A DNA stretch of 64,000 nucleotides from Saccharopolyspora sp. SCSIO 74807 (GTDB lineage: Bacteria > Actinomycetota > Actinomycetes > Mycobacteriales > Pseudonocardiaceae). Below, piece after piece: positions 1-11,333 of this stretch (position 1 is its first letter; each line of letters opens with the position of its first letter). A program made the position numbers and the translations under genes. The notes below the pieces were generated by a model. The model did not search any database. It was not told the DNA's origin and was given only the letters and a program-made list of their open reading frames with translations. Where the stretch lies: the NCBI RefSeq assembly GCF_037023755.1, contig NZ_CP146100.1, forward strand, positions 2,920,001 to 2,984,000. Direction: 5' to 3'.

Positions 1-2440
<2,440 letters not shown>

Positions 2441-2570
2441 CCACAGGGATGTCTCGTGTCCACTATATGGTGTCTGAGGCAACAACTCGTTGGTTGTTGT
2501 GTTTGACTTGTGAATATTGGTTTTCACCTTTGGTGAGCACACCCGTATGGGGTTTGGGTGTGTGTTGGTT
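2441..2570 (+). other. 23S-5S rRNA spacer
   Basis: AT-richer spacer between the two rRNA genes. Short complementary stretches flanking the mature 23S end probably form the processing stem. No tRNA or reading frame is visible. Confidence 0.7.
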
Positions 2571-2689
2571 TGTCGGTGGGTATAGCGGAGCGGGGTACGC
2601 CCGGTCCCATTCCGAACCCGGAAGCTAAGCCCTCCAGCGCCGATGGTACTGCACTTGTGTGGGTGTGGGAGAGTAGGACACCGCCGACA
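2571..2689 (+). rRNA. 5S ribosomal RNA
   Basis: About 118 nt with the typical actinobacterial 5S layout. The ends TGTCGGTGG and CCGCCGACA are complementary and form helix I. The internal segments CCCGGTCCCATTCCGAACCC and GGAAGCTAAGCCC are the conserved loop A-C and helix III region, and GGGAGAGTAGGACACCGCC is the conserved 3' part. It follows the 23S gene by about 130 nt, as in a normal rrn operon. Confidence 0.96.
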
Positions 2690-2704
2690 ATACTCGTAAA
2701 TGGG

Positions 2705-2734
2705 AAGGCCCCGGAACCACGGTTCCGGGGCCTT
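2705..2734 (+). terminator. rho-independent terminator of the rRNA operon
   Basis: A perfect 14-bp inverted repeat (AAGGCCCCGGAACC / GGTTCCGGGGCCTT) with a 2-nt loop, about 15 nt after 5S rRNA and just before ilvD. It is followed by CTGCTG rather than a T-run, which is common in high-GC genomes. Confidence 0.85.
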
Positions 2735-2785
2735 CTGCTGTCCGGGGCCGAGAAACCACAGCCACCGAGGACTATCCTCGGCGGG

Positions 2786-4477
2786 ATGAGCAACCCAGCA
2801 GCGCACCAGGCGAACCTCAAACCCCGCAGCCACGAAGTCACCGACGGGATGGAGCGCGCGCCTGCGCGCGGGATGCTTCGGGCGTTGGGGATGCAGGACG
2901 ACGACTTCGCGAAGCCGCAGATCGGCGTCGCGTCCTCGTGGAACGAGATCACGCCATGCAACCTGTCGCTGCAACGGCTGGCGCAAGCCGGCAAGGAAGG
3001 CGTCGACGTTGCGGGCGGCTTCCCGATGGAATTCGGGACGATCTCCGTCTCGGACGGGATCTCGATGGGACACGTCGGGATGCACTATTCGCTGGTGTCC
3101 CGGGAGATCATCGCCGATTCGGTCGAGACGGTGATGCAGGCCGAGCGGCTGGACGGCTCGGTGCTGCTCGCGGGCTGCGACAAGAGCCTGCCGGGAATGC
3201 TGATGGCCGCCGCGCGCTTGGGCCTGGCGTCCGTTTTCGTCTACGCGGGGTCGATCATGCCCGGCAAGGTCGACGACCAAGAGGTCACCATCATCGACGC
3301 GTTCGAGGCGGTCGGTGCGTGTGCTCGCGGATTGATCGGCCAGGACCAGGTGGATCGCATCGAGCGCGCCATCTGCCCGGGCGAGGGCGCCTGCGGCGGG
3401 ATGTACACCGCGAACACCATGGCGTGCGCCGCGGAGGCGCTGGGCATGTCGGTGCCGGGGTCGGCGAGCCCGCCGTCGGTGGACCGCAGGCGGGACGCCA
3501 GCGCGCGGGACGCGGGCCAGGCCGTGGTCGGCATGCTGCAGAAGGGGCTGACCAGCAGGGACATCATGACGAAGGAGGCGTTCGAGAACGCCATCGCGGT
3601 CGTGATGGCGTTCGGCGGATCGACCAACGCGGTGCTGCACCTGCTGGCGATCGCCCGGGAAGCCGATGTCGACCTGACGCTGGAGGACTTCAACCGGATC
3701 GGCGACCGGGTGCCGCACCTGGCCGACGTGAAGCCGTTCGGCCGGCACGTGATGCCCGCGGTGGACCGCATCGGCGGGGTTCCGGTGGTGATGAAGGCGC
3801 TGCTGGACGCGGGACTCGTGCACGGCGACTGCATGACCGTCACCGGCAAGACCGTGGCGGAGAACCTGGCCGAGCTGGACCCGCCGGAGCTCGACGGCGA
3901 CGTGCTGCACTCGTTGTCGAACCCGCTGCACCCGACCGGGGGCGTGACGATCCTGCGCGGATCGCTGGCTCCGGAAGGCGCCGTGGTCAAAAGCGCCGGT
4001 TTCGACACCGCATCGTTCGAGGGCACTGCGCGGGTGTTCGACGGTGAGCAGGACGCGATGGACGCGGTGGGCAACGGGACCGTGCAGCCCGGCGACGTGG
4101 TGGTGATCCGCTACGAGGGGCCGCGCGGTGGTCCGGGGATGCGGGAAATGCTCGCGGTCACCGGAGCCATCAAGGGCGCTGGGCTGGGCAAGGACGTGCT
4201 GCTGCTGACCGATGGGCGTTTCTCCGGCGGCACGACCGGGCTGTGCATCGGGCACGTGGCGCCGGAAGCCACCGATGGTGGGCCGATCGCGCTGGTCCGC
4301 GACGGGGATCGCATCCACCTCGATCTCGCGGCCCGGACCTTGGACCTGGTCGTCAACGAAGACGAACTCGCCGTCCGGAGGCGGGAGTGGACCGCGCCGG
4401 AGCCGCGGTTCCGGCACGGCGTGCTGGGCAAGTACGCCCGCCTGGTCGGCTCCGCGGCCGAAGGCGCCGTGTGCTGA
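2786..4477 (+). CDS. ilvD: dihydroxy-acid dehydratase
   Basis: IlvD dehydrates 2,3-dihydroxy-isovalerate and 2,3-dihydroxy-3-methylvalerate, the common penultimate step of valine and isoleucine synthesis; the valine intermediate also feeds leucine and pantothenate. The 563-residue length is normal for the family. Three cysteines sit in the conserved contexts TPCN (C58), [10 protein letters not shown] (C131) and [14 protein letters not shown] (C203). This is the three-cysteine pattern of the [2Fe-2S]-type enzymes. The C-terminal motif [19 protein letters not shown] is also present. The frame is open far upstream into the 5S gene, so the start was set at the first ATG after the terminator (MSNPAAHQ). 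The Shine-Dalgarno (SD) is weak. The gene stands alone between the rRNA terminator and a convergent operon. Confidence 0.95.
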   Translation: MSNPAAHQANLKPRSHEVTDGMERAPARGMLRALGMQDDDFAKPQIGVASSWNEITPCNLSLQRLAQAGKEGVDVAGGFPMEFGTISVSDGISMGHVGMHYSLVSREIIADSVETVMQAERLDGSVLLAGCDKSLPGMLMAAARLGLASVFVYAGSIMPGKVDDQEVTIIDAFEAVGACARGLIGQDQVDRIERAICPGEGACGGMYTANTMACAAEALGMSVPGSASPPSVDRRRDASARDAGQAVVGMLQKGLTSRDIMTKEAFENAIAVVMAFGGSTNAVLHLLAIAREADVDLTLEDFNRIGDRVPHLADVKPFGRHVMPAVDRIGGVPVVMKALLDAGLVHGDCMTVTGKTVAENLAELDPPELDGDVLHSLSNPLHPTGGVTILRGSLAPEGAVVKSAGFDTASFEGTARVFDGEQDAMDAVGNGTVQPGDVVVIRYEGPRGGPGMREMLAVTGAIKGAGLGKDVLLLTDGRFSGGTTGLCIGHVAPEATDGGPIALVRDGDRIHLDLAARTLDLVVNEDELAVRRREWTAPEPRFRHGVLGKYARLVGSAAEGAVC

Positions 4478-4575
4478 CTCGCCGGCCCGGCCGACTCGGA
4501 GAAGCGGCCGACTCGAGAGGCGGCTGACTCGGAGATGCCGGGACCGCAGAACGCCCCGCACTCCGCACCGAGAAT

Positions 4576-4623
4576 CCGAGTGAAGGACCCGTTCGACCCG
4601 ATGGGTCCGGGTCCTTCACTCGG
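4576..4623. terminator. bidirectional hairpin between convergent ilvD and rskA
   Basis: A 15-bp perfect inverted repeat (CCGAGTGAAGGACCC / GGGTCCTTCACTCGG) with an 18-nt loop. It lies between the stop of ilvD and the stop of the convergent rskA, so it can serve both transcripts. Its arms resemble the GAGTGAACGGACC palindromes found elsewhere in the window. Confidence 0.75.
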
Positions 4624-4629
4624 GATCGG

Positions 4630-5385
4630 TCAGGTCGCCAGCGGCACGGTCATGATCGGCGGTGTGGTGGGCGCCGGAGAGCCGCCGTCCGGTTCGACGG
4701 TGACGCCGAGCGTGGCGGTTCCGGCGGGCATCGCGGCCATCATCGGCTCGGTGCCGTCGCCGCGACCCTGCTCCAGCAGCCCGGCCGGGGTCGCACCGTC
4801 CGCTCCGATGAACCAGAGCTGGTAGTCGTGCTCGCTCGGCGCCGGAGCCATCCCGCTGGTCATGAACATCGCCTTGCCCATCTCCTGGGAGACGATCGCG
4901 GTGGCCCGCGAGCCGGACGGACCGGCCGAGTTCAGCACCCGGGTGTCGGGTGCCTGCAACACCTGCGACATCTCGTCGCCGCGAGCGCCCGCGGCGATCA
5001 TCCGGTCCTTGGTGTCGGCGAGTTCCTGCTGCGCGCGCAGCGCGAGCACGCCGAACGCGCCGGCCAGTGCGATCCCGAGGACCGCAGCGACCGCGGCCAG
5101 CCGGACGCCCCAGGGTTTGCGCCGCGCCCGCGCCTGAGCCAAGGGTGCCGGTGGCGGCGGGTCCTGCCGGGTCTGCGCGACCTCCGCGAGCACCCGCTGC
5201 TTGAGGCCGTCCGGAACACCCGATTGCTCGGTGGCGGCGAGCCGGGCCGCGGCTTCGCGCAGCTCGCGGACCTCCTGGCGGCAGTCCTCGCAGCCGGCCA
5301 TGTGCAGCTCGAACTCGGCGCGTTCGTCGTCGGGCAACGCGTCCACGGCGTATGCGCCGGTCAGCGTGGCGAGGTCGGTGCTCAT
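4630..5385 (-). CDS. rskA: anti-sigma-K factor, membrane bound
   Basis: This 251-residue protein is predicted to hold SigK inactive at the membrane. The N-terminal cytoplasmic anti-sigma domain carries the zinc-type motif H28-x3-C32-x2-C35 (HMAGCEDC). It is followed by a Pro-rich linker and one membrane helix at about residues 95-120 (VRLAAVAAVLGIALAGAFGV). An extracytoplasmic RskA domain ends in the typical beta-rich GVTVEPDGGSPAPTTPP segment. The start ATG overlaps the sigK stop by 4 bp (ATGA), so the two are translationally coupled. In mycobacteria, release of SigK involves proteolysis of RskA; the same is inferred here. Confidence 0.9.
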   Translation of the reverse strand: MSTDLATLTGAYAVDALPDDERAEFELHMAGCEDCRQEVRELREAAARLAATEQSGVPDGLKQRVLAEVAQTRQDPPPPAPLAQARARRKPWGVRLAAVAAVLGIALAGAFGVLALRAQQELADTKDRMIAAGARGDEMSQVLQAPDTRVLNSAGPSGSRATAIVSQEMGKAMFMTSGMAPAPSEHDYQLWFIGADGATPAGLLEQGRGDGTEPMMAAMPAGTATLGVTVEPDGGSPAPTTPPIMTVPLAT

Positions 5386-5984
5386 CGGCCCACCCCCAGG
5401 CAATCGCGCAGGCGGATCAACCCGTCCCGCAGTCGCGTTTTGATGGTGGAGGCCGGAGCTTCCAGCAGCCCGGCCGTTTCCCGGTAGGTGTAGCCGCGAT
5501 AGTAGGTCAGCAGCACCGACTCGCGCTGCAGCTCGGTGAGCGTGCTCAGGCAGCGCCGCACCTGCCGCTGCTCCCACCGCGTGGTGACGGATTCGCTGAC
5601 CTCGTCGAACGGCCTGCCCTGGTCGCGGGCTCCGACGCGGGCCTCGCGGTCCCGCCCGGCCTGCGCCGAACGCACCCGGTCCACGGCTTTGCGGTGCGCG
5701 ACGGTCAGCACCCAGGTCAGCACGCTGCCGCGCTCCGGCCGGTAGTGCGTGGCGGTGCGCCACACCTCGACCAGCGCTTCCTGAGCGACTTCCTCGGACT
5801 GCGCGGCGTCGCGCACGATGCGCTGGACGAGCCCGAACAGCGAACCCGCGATCAGCTCGTAGAGCTGCTCGAAGGCGCGTTCATCGCCTTTGGCGACTTC
5901 GGCGATGAGCGCTTGCGCGTCCGGACCTCCGTCGTCGGCGGGTGGTGGCACCCGCCGGGGTCCGTGCTGCGGGAGTTCTGGCAT
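5382..5984 (-). CDS. sigK: ECF RNA polymerase sigma factor SigK
   Basis: A 200-residue extracytoplasmic-function sigma factor. Region 2 lies at about residues 36-103 (AFEQLYELIAGSLFGLVQRI, then the QEALVEVWR and GSVLTWVLTVAHRKAVDRVR segments). Region 4 lies at about 140-195 (LTELQRESVLLTYYRGYTYR, then the helix-turn-helix ETAGLLEAPASTIKTRLRDG). Two cysteines, C145 and C195, are 50 residues apart. That is the same spacing as the redox-sensing C133/C183 pair of Mycobacterium tuberculosis SigK. The gene follows the cyclopropane-synthase-type gene by about 50 bp and overlaps rskA, so it is probably the fifth gene of a six-gene autoregulated operon. Confidence 0.92.
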   Translation of the reverse strand: MPELPQHGPRRVPPPADDGGPDAQALIAEVAKGDERAFEQLYELIAGSLFGLVQRIVRDAAQSEEVAQEALVEVWRTATHYRPERGSVLTWVLTVAHRKAVDRVRSAQAGRDREARVGARDQGRPFDEVSESVTTRWEQRQVRRCLSTLTELQRESVLLTYYRGYTYRETAGLLEAPASTIKTRLRDGLIRLRDCLGVGR

Positions 5985-6035
5985 CTGCTGGGTCCCTTCT
6001 TGGCCGCGGTCGCGACCGCCCGGTCGTGGCAGTGT

Positions 6036-7274
6036 TCAGGCCGCCGGCGGTTTGCCGAAACCGAGCTGCCAGACGTCGAGGTAGCCGGAGCGGAATCCGG
6101 CTTCGCTGTAGGCGAGGTAGAACTCCCACATCCGCCGGAACCGTTCGCCGAAGCCGAGCTCGGCGATCCGCTCCCGGTTCTCGATGAACCGGTTGCGCCA
6201 AGTGTGCAGGGTCGTGGCGTAGCTCGGGCCGAAGGAGTGGCGTTCGATACCGCGCAGGCCGGTGTGCCGGCGCACGCATCGCTCGATCGCCTGCAGCGAG
6301 GGCAGTTCGCCGCCGGGGAAGATGTACTTGTGGATCCAGGTGCGGGAGCGGCGCGAGGCCAGCATCCGGTCGTGCGGCATGGTGATCGCCTGTAACCCGA
6401 TGCGCCCGCCCGGCGCGAGCAGCCGGTCCAGGGCGCGGAAGTAGCCGGGCCAGTACTCGGCGCCGACTGCTTCGATCATCTCGACGCTGACGATCGCGTC
6501 GTAGCCGCCTTCGGCGTCGCGGTAGTCGCGCAGCTGCACGTCGACGCGGTCGGCGAGGCCCGCTTCGGCCAGCCGCTTCTGCGCGAGTTCGCGCTGCTCG
6601 GTGGACAGGGTCAGCGTCGTGACCTGCGCACCGCGCTCGGCCGCGCGCAGCGCGAGCGAGCCCCAGCCGGTGCCGATCTCCAGCAGCCGCGTGTCCGCAC
6701 CGACCCCGGCGAGGTCCAGTACCGCGTCCAGCTTCGCCCGCTGGGCCGCTGCGAGGTCCCTGCCGGGCGCGAACAGGCCGGACGAGTAGGTCATCGTCTC
6801 GTCCAGGAACGCGGCGAACACGTCGTTGGACAGGTCGTAGTGCCGTTCGATGTTGCGCCGCGAACCCGCGGCGGTGTTGCGCTCCGCGGCGAGCTTCGGC
6901 GGGTCGACCCACCGGCGCAGGCCTTGCAGCGGTTTCGGCACCAGCCGCGGGAGCCGTTCGGCGAACGGGGTGAGCAGGTCGGCGGGTTCCGGGCTCTCCC
7001 ATTCGCCCGCCATGTACGACTCGCCGAAACCGATCTTGGAGTCGGCGCCGAGCCGGTGGAAGAACGCGGCCGGATCGGTGATCCGCATCAGCGGGGATCC
7101 TGCGCCGCCGCTGCCGAGCCGTTCGCCGCCCGCCAGCGCGATCTGCACCGGCAGGTCGCGCACGGCGTGCCGGAACAGCTTCTCGGCCAGGTAGGCGCGG
7201 GCGGGCGAGTCCGGCGCGGCTTCGAGCGCTTCCCACGGTGGGGTGCTGGTGGGCTGGTGCAGGGCGGTGCTCAT
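6036..7274 (-). CDS. cyclopropane-fatty-acyl-phospholipid synthase family methyltransferase (first copy)
   Basis: A 412-residue SAM-dependent enzyme predicted to add a methylene or methyl group to unsaturated acyl chains of membrane lipids. The N-terminal lipid-binding part (about residues 1-130) is followed by FAHY-like HYDLSNDVFAAFLDETMTYS. The SAM site is LLEIGTGWGSLALRAAERGA at about residue 190. The C-terminal half is typical of CFA synthases (GLQAITMPHDR, WIHKYIFPGGELPS). The start ATG overlaps the stop of the DUF1365 gene by 4 bp. In M. tuberculosis the same neighbourhood (ufaA1 next to sigK-rskA) is SigK-controlled. Substrate and exact product cannot be read from sequence. Confidence 0.9.
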   Translation of the reverse strand: MSTALHQPTSTPPWEALEAAPDSPARAYLAEKLFRHAVRDLPVQIALAGGERLGSGGAGSPLMRITDPAAFFHRLGADSKIGFGESYMAGEWESPEPADLLTPFAERLPRLVPKPLQGLRRWVDPPKLAAERNTAAGSRRNIERHYDLSNDVFAAFLDETMTYSSGLFAPGRDLAAAQRAKLDAVLDLAGVGADTRLLEIGTGWGSLALRAAERGAQVTTLTLSTEQRELAQKRLAEAGLADRVDVQLRDYRDAEGGYDAIVSVEMIEAVGAEYWPGYFRALDRLLAPGGRIGLQAITMPHDRMLASRRSRTWIHKYIFPGGELPSLQAIERCVRRHTGLRGIERHSFGPSYATTLHTWRNRFIENRERIAELGFGERFRRMWEFYLAYSEAGFRSGYLDVWQLGFGKPPAA

Positions 7275-8026
7275 CGGATGCCTTCCTGGTGGACGTGCGG
7301 CTTTCGGGGCGCGATGCGAACTCCGCGCAGCCACAGCGCGATGCCGTGCCGCCGGATCAGCGCGGCGACGCGGTGCGGGAGCAGGGGGCGGCGCAGCAGC
7401 TCGCGCACGATCGCCGGCACGGTCGCGGGCCTTCGGCTTCCGGTGAGCACGGCCGTCAGGCGCGGGCCGGACTCGTCGCGGAATCGGATGCGCACGTGGA
7501 CGCGCTCGCCGGGCGGAGGGATCCGCATCTCGTAGTGGCCGTTCTCGGGCAGGAACGGGGAGACGTAGAAGTGCTTGCCGGTCTCGGCGCGGCCCTCCGC
7601 GTCCGGGTGCAGCAGGTAGCAGTGCCGCTCGCCGTAGGTGTTGTGCACCTCGGCGACCACGCACGCCTGCTCGCCGTCCGGGCGGTGGCACCAGTACACG
7701 GTGATCGGGTTGAACACGTACCCGAGCACGCGGGCGTGCGCGAGCATCAGGATGCGGCCGCCGCGCAGGTCGATGCCCTGCAGCCCGAGCCAGTGGTCCA
7801 CGTTCGCGCGGATGCTGCGGTCCGGATCGCCGAGGTGGTCGCGCGCGTCGAAGCGGGCGAACGGCCGCAGCCACCTGGGCAGCCGCGGCAGTTCGTCGAG
7901 GTCGACCAGCCAGGTGTGCAGCCGGTGCCGGAAGCGGTTCGGCACGTCGCCGTGCCGGGTGTGCGAGACGGTGACGTCGTAGAGCGCTGGGGCGTCGCAG
8001 CGCACCGGGGCGGTGGGCACGGTCAC
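7271..8026 (-). CDS. DUF1365 family protein
   Basis: A 251-residue cytoplasmic protein of the DUF1365 family. Motifs include the N-terminal YDVTVSHTRHGDVPNRFRHR, the central GYVFNPITVYWCHRPDGE and FYVSPFLPENGHYEMRI. The biochemical role of the family is not established. It is almost always encoded beside an FAD amine-oxidase-like protein and a CFA-type methyltransferase, as here, which points to modification of unsaturated or methylated fatty acids. The GTG start was chosen because it gives a GTGA overlap with the upstream oxidoreductase stop; a GTG one codon earlier is possible. Confidence 0.88.
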   Translation of the reverse strand: MTVPTAPVRCDAPALYDVTVSHTRHGDVPNRFRHRLHTWLVDLDELPRLPRWLRPFARFDARDHLGDPDRSIRANVDHWLGLQGIDLRGGRILMLAHARVLGYVFNPITVYWCHRPDGEQACVVAEVHNTYGERHCYLLHPDAEGRAETGKHFYVSPFLPENGHYEMRIPPPGERVHVRIRFRDESGPRLTAVLTGSRRPATVPAIVRELLRRPLLPHRVAALIRRHGIALWLRGVRIAPRKPHVHQEGIR

Positions 8027-9282
8027 CACCCCGCTCCGAACGCTTCGGCGGCCCGGACGCCGCTGGCGCAGCCGTCTTCGTGGAATCCCCAGCCGTGGTA
8101 GGCGCCCGCGAACCTCGTGCGGTCGTCCCCGAGCCCCGGAAGAAGGCGTTGCGCTGCAACGGAATCCGGCGTGTAGATGGGATGCCGGTAGTGCATCCGG
8201 GCGAGTGTCCGGTCCGGACGGACCCGGCCTGCCGGGTTGAGCGTGACCAGGTAGTCCGCCGGTTCGGCCAGCCGCATCAGGCGGTTCATGTCGTAGCTGA
8301 CCAGCACGTGCCCCGGAATCGCCGCGCAGCTGGGCTTGTGGTGGTTCCAGGACGCCCGCGCGCCGCCGCTGCGCGGCAGCACTGCCGGGTCGGTGTGCAG
8401 CCAGGTCTCGTTCTCGGAGTAGCCGAAGGAGCCGAGGACCTTCCGCTCCGCCGGGGTCGCGTCGGCCAGCAGCGCCAGGGCCTGGTCGGCGTGCGTGGCC
8501 AGCACCACCCGGTCGGCCAGGTGCGTGCGGTCGGCTTCGTCGCGGATCTGCACGTGGTCCTCCGCGCGGCGCACCGCGCGGACCGGGGTGTGCACTGTGG
8601 ACAAACCTGCGGCTGCGCGCTGAACGTACTCGCGCGAGCCGCCTTCGACGGTGCGCCAGGTGGGCGAGCCGGACACCGACAACATGCCGTGATGGCGCAG
8701 GAACTCGAAGAGGTACCGCGCCGGATAGCGCGCGCTGGTGGCGAAATCCGCCGACCACACCGCGGAAACCAGCGGCAGCGCGAAGTGGTCCACGAAGTAG
8801 CGGGAAAATCCCTGCGTGCTCAGGAAATCGCCGAGGGTGACCTCGTCCGCCTGCGCGCCGGGAGCGTCCAGCAGCCGGTTCGCCGACCGGTGGAAGCGCG
8901 GAACCTGGGCCAGCATCCGCAGGTAGCGGGCGCGGAAAGCGTTGCCGCGCTGGGCGAACAGCCCGCCTGCGCGCTTCGCGCCCGCGTACTCGAGCCCGCA
9001 GCCGTCGCAGGACACGCTCATCGACATCTCGGTTTCGCGGGTGCGCACCCCGAGTTCGCCGAACAACCGCAGCAGATTCGGGTAGGTCCGCTCGTTGTGC
9101 ACGATGAACCCGCTGTCCACCGGCAGCACTCGGCCGTCCGAAGTGGTCAGACGGTGCGTGTGCGCGTGCCCGCCGAGCCGGTCGTCGGCCTCGAAAAGCA
9201 GCACGTCGTAGCGCCGCCGCAGCAGGTGCGCGGCGGTGAGGCCGGAGACTCCGGCGCCGATCACGACTACCGTCCCGGTCAT
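8023..9282 (-). CDS. FAD-dependent amine-oxidase-like oxidoreductase
   Basis: A 419-residue flavoprotein with an N-terminal Rossmann motif VVVIGAGVSGLTAAHLL (about residues 5-21). This is followed by the acidic ribose-binding end FEADDRLGGHAHTH and by DSGFIVHNERTYPNLLRLF, which is characteristic of the amine-oxidase/desaturase subgroup found with DUF1365 and CFA synthases. A C-terminal FAD-contacting segment RFAGAYHGWGFHEDGCASG is present. It probably oxidises or desaturates a fatty acyl chain together with its neighbours. Related enzymes take part in furan fatty acid synthesis in other bacteria. It overlaps genes on both sides by 4 bp, consistent with obligate co-expression. Confidence 0.88.
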   Translation of the reverse strand: MTGTVVVIGAGVSGLTAAHLLRRRYDVLLFEADDRLGGHAHTHRLTTSDGRVLPVDSGFIVHNERTYPNLLRLFGELGVRTRETEMSMSVSCDGCGLEYAGAKRAGGLFAQRGNAFRARYLRMLAQVPRFHRSANRLLDAPGAQADEVTLGDFLSTQGFSRYFVDHFALPLVSAVWSADFATSARYPARYLFEFLRHHGMLSVSGSPTWRTVEGGSREYVQRAAAGLSTVHTPVRAVRRAEDHVQIRDEADRTHLADRVVLATHADQALALLADATPAERKVLGSFGYSENETWLHTDPAVLPRSGGARASWNHHKPSCAAIPGHVLVSYDMNRLMRLAEPADYLVTLNPAGRVRPDRTLARMHYRHPIYTPDSVAAQRLLPGLGDDRTRFAGAYHGWGFHEDGCASGVRAAEAFGAGW

Positions 9283-9923
9283 CGCACCGGCTCCTCGCCC
9301 GCGAGCAGCGCGCGGACGAACCGCCTGGTCAACGCGTTCCATTCGGGCCTGCGCCGGAGCATGGCGTGCCCCGAGCGGGGAACTCGCCGGTAGGTCACCG
9401 CTGGCGCGTCCGGTTGCCGCCGCGCGCGCACCGCGTAGTCGGCCGACGCGGCCGCGGAGGTCACCCGGTCCTCGTCGCCGTGCGCGATCAGCACCGGCTT
9501 TCCGCGCAACTGCTCGACCGGTTCGTCCTGCTCGACCCACGGAGCCAGCGCGCAGACCCCGCGCACACCGGGCTCGCCCGTGAGCCGAAGCGCGACCCGG
9601 CCGCCGAGGGAGTGCCCGACCAGCACGATCCCGGCCTGCGGGTGCTCCCGCTGGATCCGCTCCAGCGCCCAGCGCGCGTCCGCGACGGCGTCCAGGTCCG
9701 GTTCGTTCCAGCCCCGGAAGCGGTTGCGCAGCAACCACACCTGCGCGGAGCAGCCGGCGCCTGCGCTGTGCAGCGACCGCGCCACGGCACGCATCCGCAG
9801 GTAGGCGAGCTGGTGGCCGCGTGCGGGGGCGTGGCTGGTGGCCCGCCCGCCGTGCAGCACCAGCACGATCGTGCCGGGGGTGTCCGCGCGGGAGCGCAGG
9901 ACCCGCAGCTTGGGGGATTGCAT
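9279..9923 (-). CDS. alpha/beta hydrolase
   Basis: A 214-residue single-domain hydrolase. Visible motifs are the nucleophile elbow VGHSLGGR (Ser), HGDEDRVT (Asp) and SGHAML (His), giving a complete Ser-Asp-His triad. There is no signal peptide. It is the first gene of the minus-strand operon ending in sigK-rskA and overlaps the oxidoreductase by ATGA. A lipase or thioesterase role in fatty acid handling is plausible, but only the fold is certain. This gene is an addition to the layout I know from the M. tuberculosis sigK locus. Confidence 0.82.
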   Translation of the reverse strand: MQSPKLRVLRSRADTPGTIVLVLHGGRATSHAPARGHQLAYLRMRAVARSLHSAGAGCSAQVWLLRNRFRGWNEPDLDAVADARWALERIQREHPQAGIVLVGHSLGGRVALRLTGEPGVRGVCALAPWVEQDEPVEQLRGKPVLIAHGDEDRVTSAAASADYAVRARRQPDAPAVTYRRVPRSGHAMLRRRPEWNALTRRFVRALLAGEEPVR

Positions 9924-10043
9924 ACCCGTTGTTCGCAGCCGCCGGGCGTTCGGGCTGGTCGTTGTCGGATGGATCACAGCGAGCCGTCCGGGGCGCCGCG
10001 GGCTCCGAACCACCCGCGATCGAAACGCTCGGGGAAGGTGTGC

Positions 10044-11333
10044 GTGTTGCGTGCTCGGCAGGCTGCGGAACGGATCGAAGGCGTGCTGCGGGACCTCGTG
10101 GGAGTGCCGTTGCCGGTTGGCGTGGTGGCCTGGGACGGCAGCACCGCCGGTCCGCGCAGCGGGCCGCGGGTGGTGCTGCGCAGGCGGCGTGCGTTGCGGC
10201 ATCTGCTGTTCAGCCCGGGTGAGCTCGGTCTGGCGCGGGCGTTCGTCTCCGGCGATCTCGACGTGGAAGGGGATCTCGCGGAAGGGTTGCGCCGTTGCTG
10301 GGCGGCGTTCCGCGAGCAGCGGGTGGACAAGCCGCGGTTCGGGCCTTCGGCGTGGCGGCGGATGCTGGGCGAGGCCGTCGCGCTCGGCGCCATCGGCCCG
10401 CGGCCGAAGCCGCCCGCCGGCGAGGCCCGCCCGAGCGGTGCGCTGCACAGCCGCCGCCGGGACCGCTCGGTGATCGCGCACCACTACGACACCGGCAACG
10501 AGTTCTACGAGCTGCTGCTGGATCCGAGCATGGCCTACTCCTGCGGGTACTTCACCGGCGACGGCGGGCTCGCCGAGGCGCAGCGGGCCAAGCTCGATCT
10601 GATCTGCCGCAAGCTCGGGCTAACCGCGGGGATGCGGCTGCTGGACGTCGGTTGCGGCTGGGGTTCGCTGATCCTGCACGCCGCGCGGCACTACGGGGTG
10701 CACGCCACCGGCGTGACGCTCTCCGCGCAGCAGGCCGGGCACGTGCAGCAGCGCATCGAGGAATCGGGGCTGTGCGGCCAGGTTCACGTGCGGCTGCAGG
10801 ACTACCGGGAGGTCCGGGACGTCGAGCCGTTCGACGCGGTGGCCTCGATCGAAATGGGCGAGCACGTCGGCACGGACCAGTACCCGATCTACGCGGCCGC
10901 GCTGCACCGGCTGGCGCGGCCCGGTGCGCGGGTGCTCGTCCAGCAGATGTCCCGCGCCGGGACCGCGCCCGGCGGCGGCGCGTTCATCGAGTCCTACATC
11001 GCGCCGGACATGAGCATGGTGCCGGTCGGGCGCACCCTGGGGTTGCTGGAAGACGCCGGCCTGGAGATCCGGGACGTGGAGGCGATCCGGGAGCACTACG
11101 TGCGCACCGTCGAAGCGTGGGCGCGCACGCTGGACGAGAACTGGGACGCCGCGGTCGAGCTGGTCGGGCCGGAGCAGGCCAGGGTGTGGCGGCTGTACCT
11201 GGCGGGCGGCGGACTCGCGTTCGAGGAGAACCGCATGGGAGTCAACCAGATCCTCGCCGTTCGGCCCACTGTGGACGGACGTAGCGGACTGCCCGTCGCC
11301 GGGCGTTCGACCGTGCTGGAGGGTGTGCGATGA
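10044..11333 (+). CDS. cyclopropane-fatty-acyl-phospholipid synthase family methyltransferase (second copy)
   Basis: A second CFA-type methyltransferase, transcribed away from the sigK operon. It has the lipid-domain motif AFVSGDLDVEGDLAEGLRR, then HHYDTGNEFYELLLDPSMAY and the SAM motif RLLDVGCGWGSLILHAARHY. EMGEHVGTDQYPIYAAALHR and the C-terminal WRLYLAGGGLAFEENRMGVN are also typical. It differs clearly from the first copy and may have another regiospecificity. The frame opens earlier (ATG at 9969). I chose GTG at 10044 because it has a GGGGAA SD 7 nt upstream; the result is about 429 residues. The stop overlaps the DUF1295 start. Confidence 0.85.
   Translation: MLRARQAAERIEGVLRDLVGVPLPVGVVAWDGSTAGPRSGPRVVLRRRRALRHLLFSPGELGLARAFVSGDLDVEGDLAEGLRRCWAAFREQRVDKPRFGPSAWRRMLGEAVALGAIGPRPKPPAGEARPSGALHSRRRDRSVIAHHYDTGNEFYELLLDPSMAYSCGYFTGDGGLAEAQRAKLDLICRKLGLTAGMRLLDVGCGWGSLILHAARHYGVHATGVTLSAQQAGHVQQRIEESGLCGQVHVRLQDYREVRDVEPFDAVASIEMGEHVGTDQYPIYAAALHRLARPGARVLVQQMSRAGTAPGGGAFIESYIAPDMSMVPVGRTLGLLEDAGLEIRDVEAIREHYVRTVEAWARTLDENWDAAVELVGPEQARVWRLYLAGGGLAFEENRMGVNQILAVRPTVDGRSGLPVAGRSTVLEGVR

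Noticed and set aside
9930..9972. A possible SigK promoter (CCATCC on the minus strand at 9972-9967 followed by CCGAAC)
   Set aside because: The element spacing is about 13 nt, shorter than expected for this sigma factor, and the second element is imperfect. Autoregulation remains likely but this site is not convincing.
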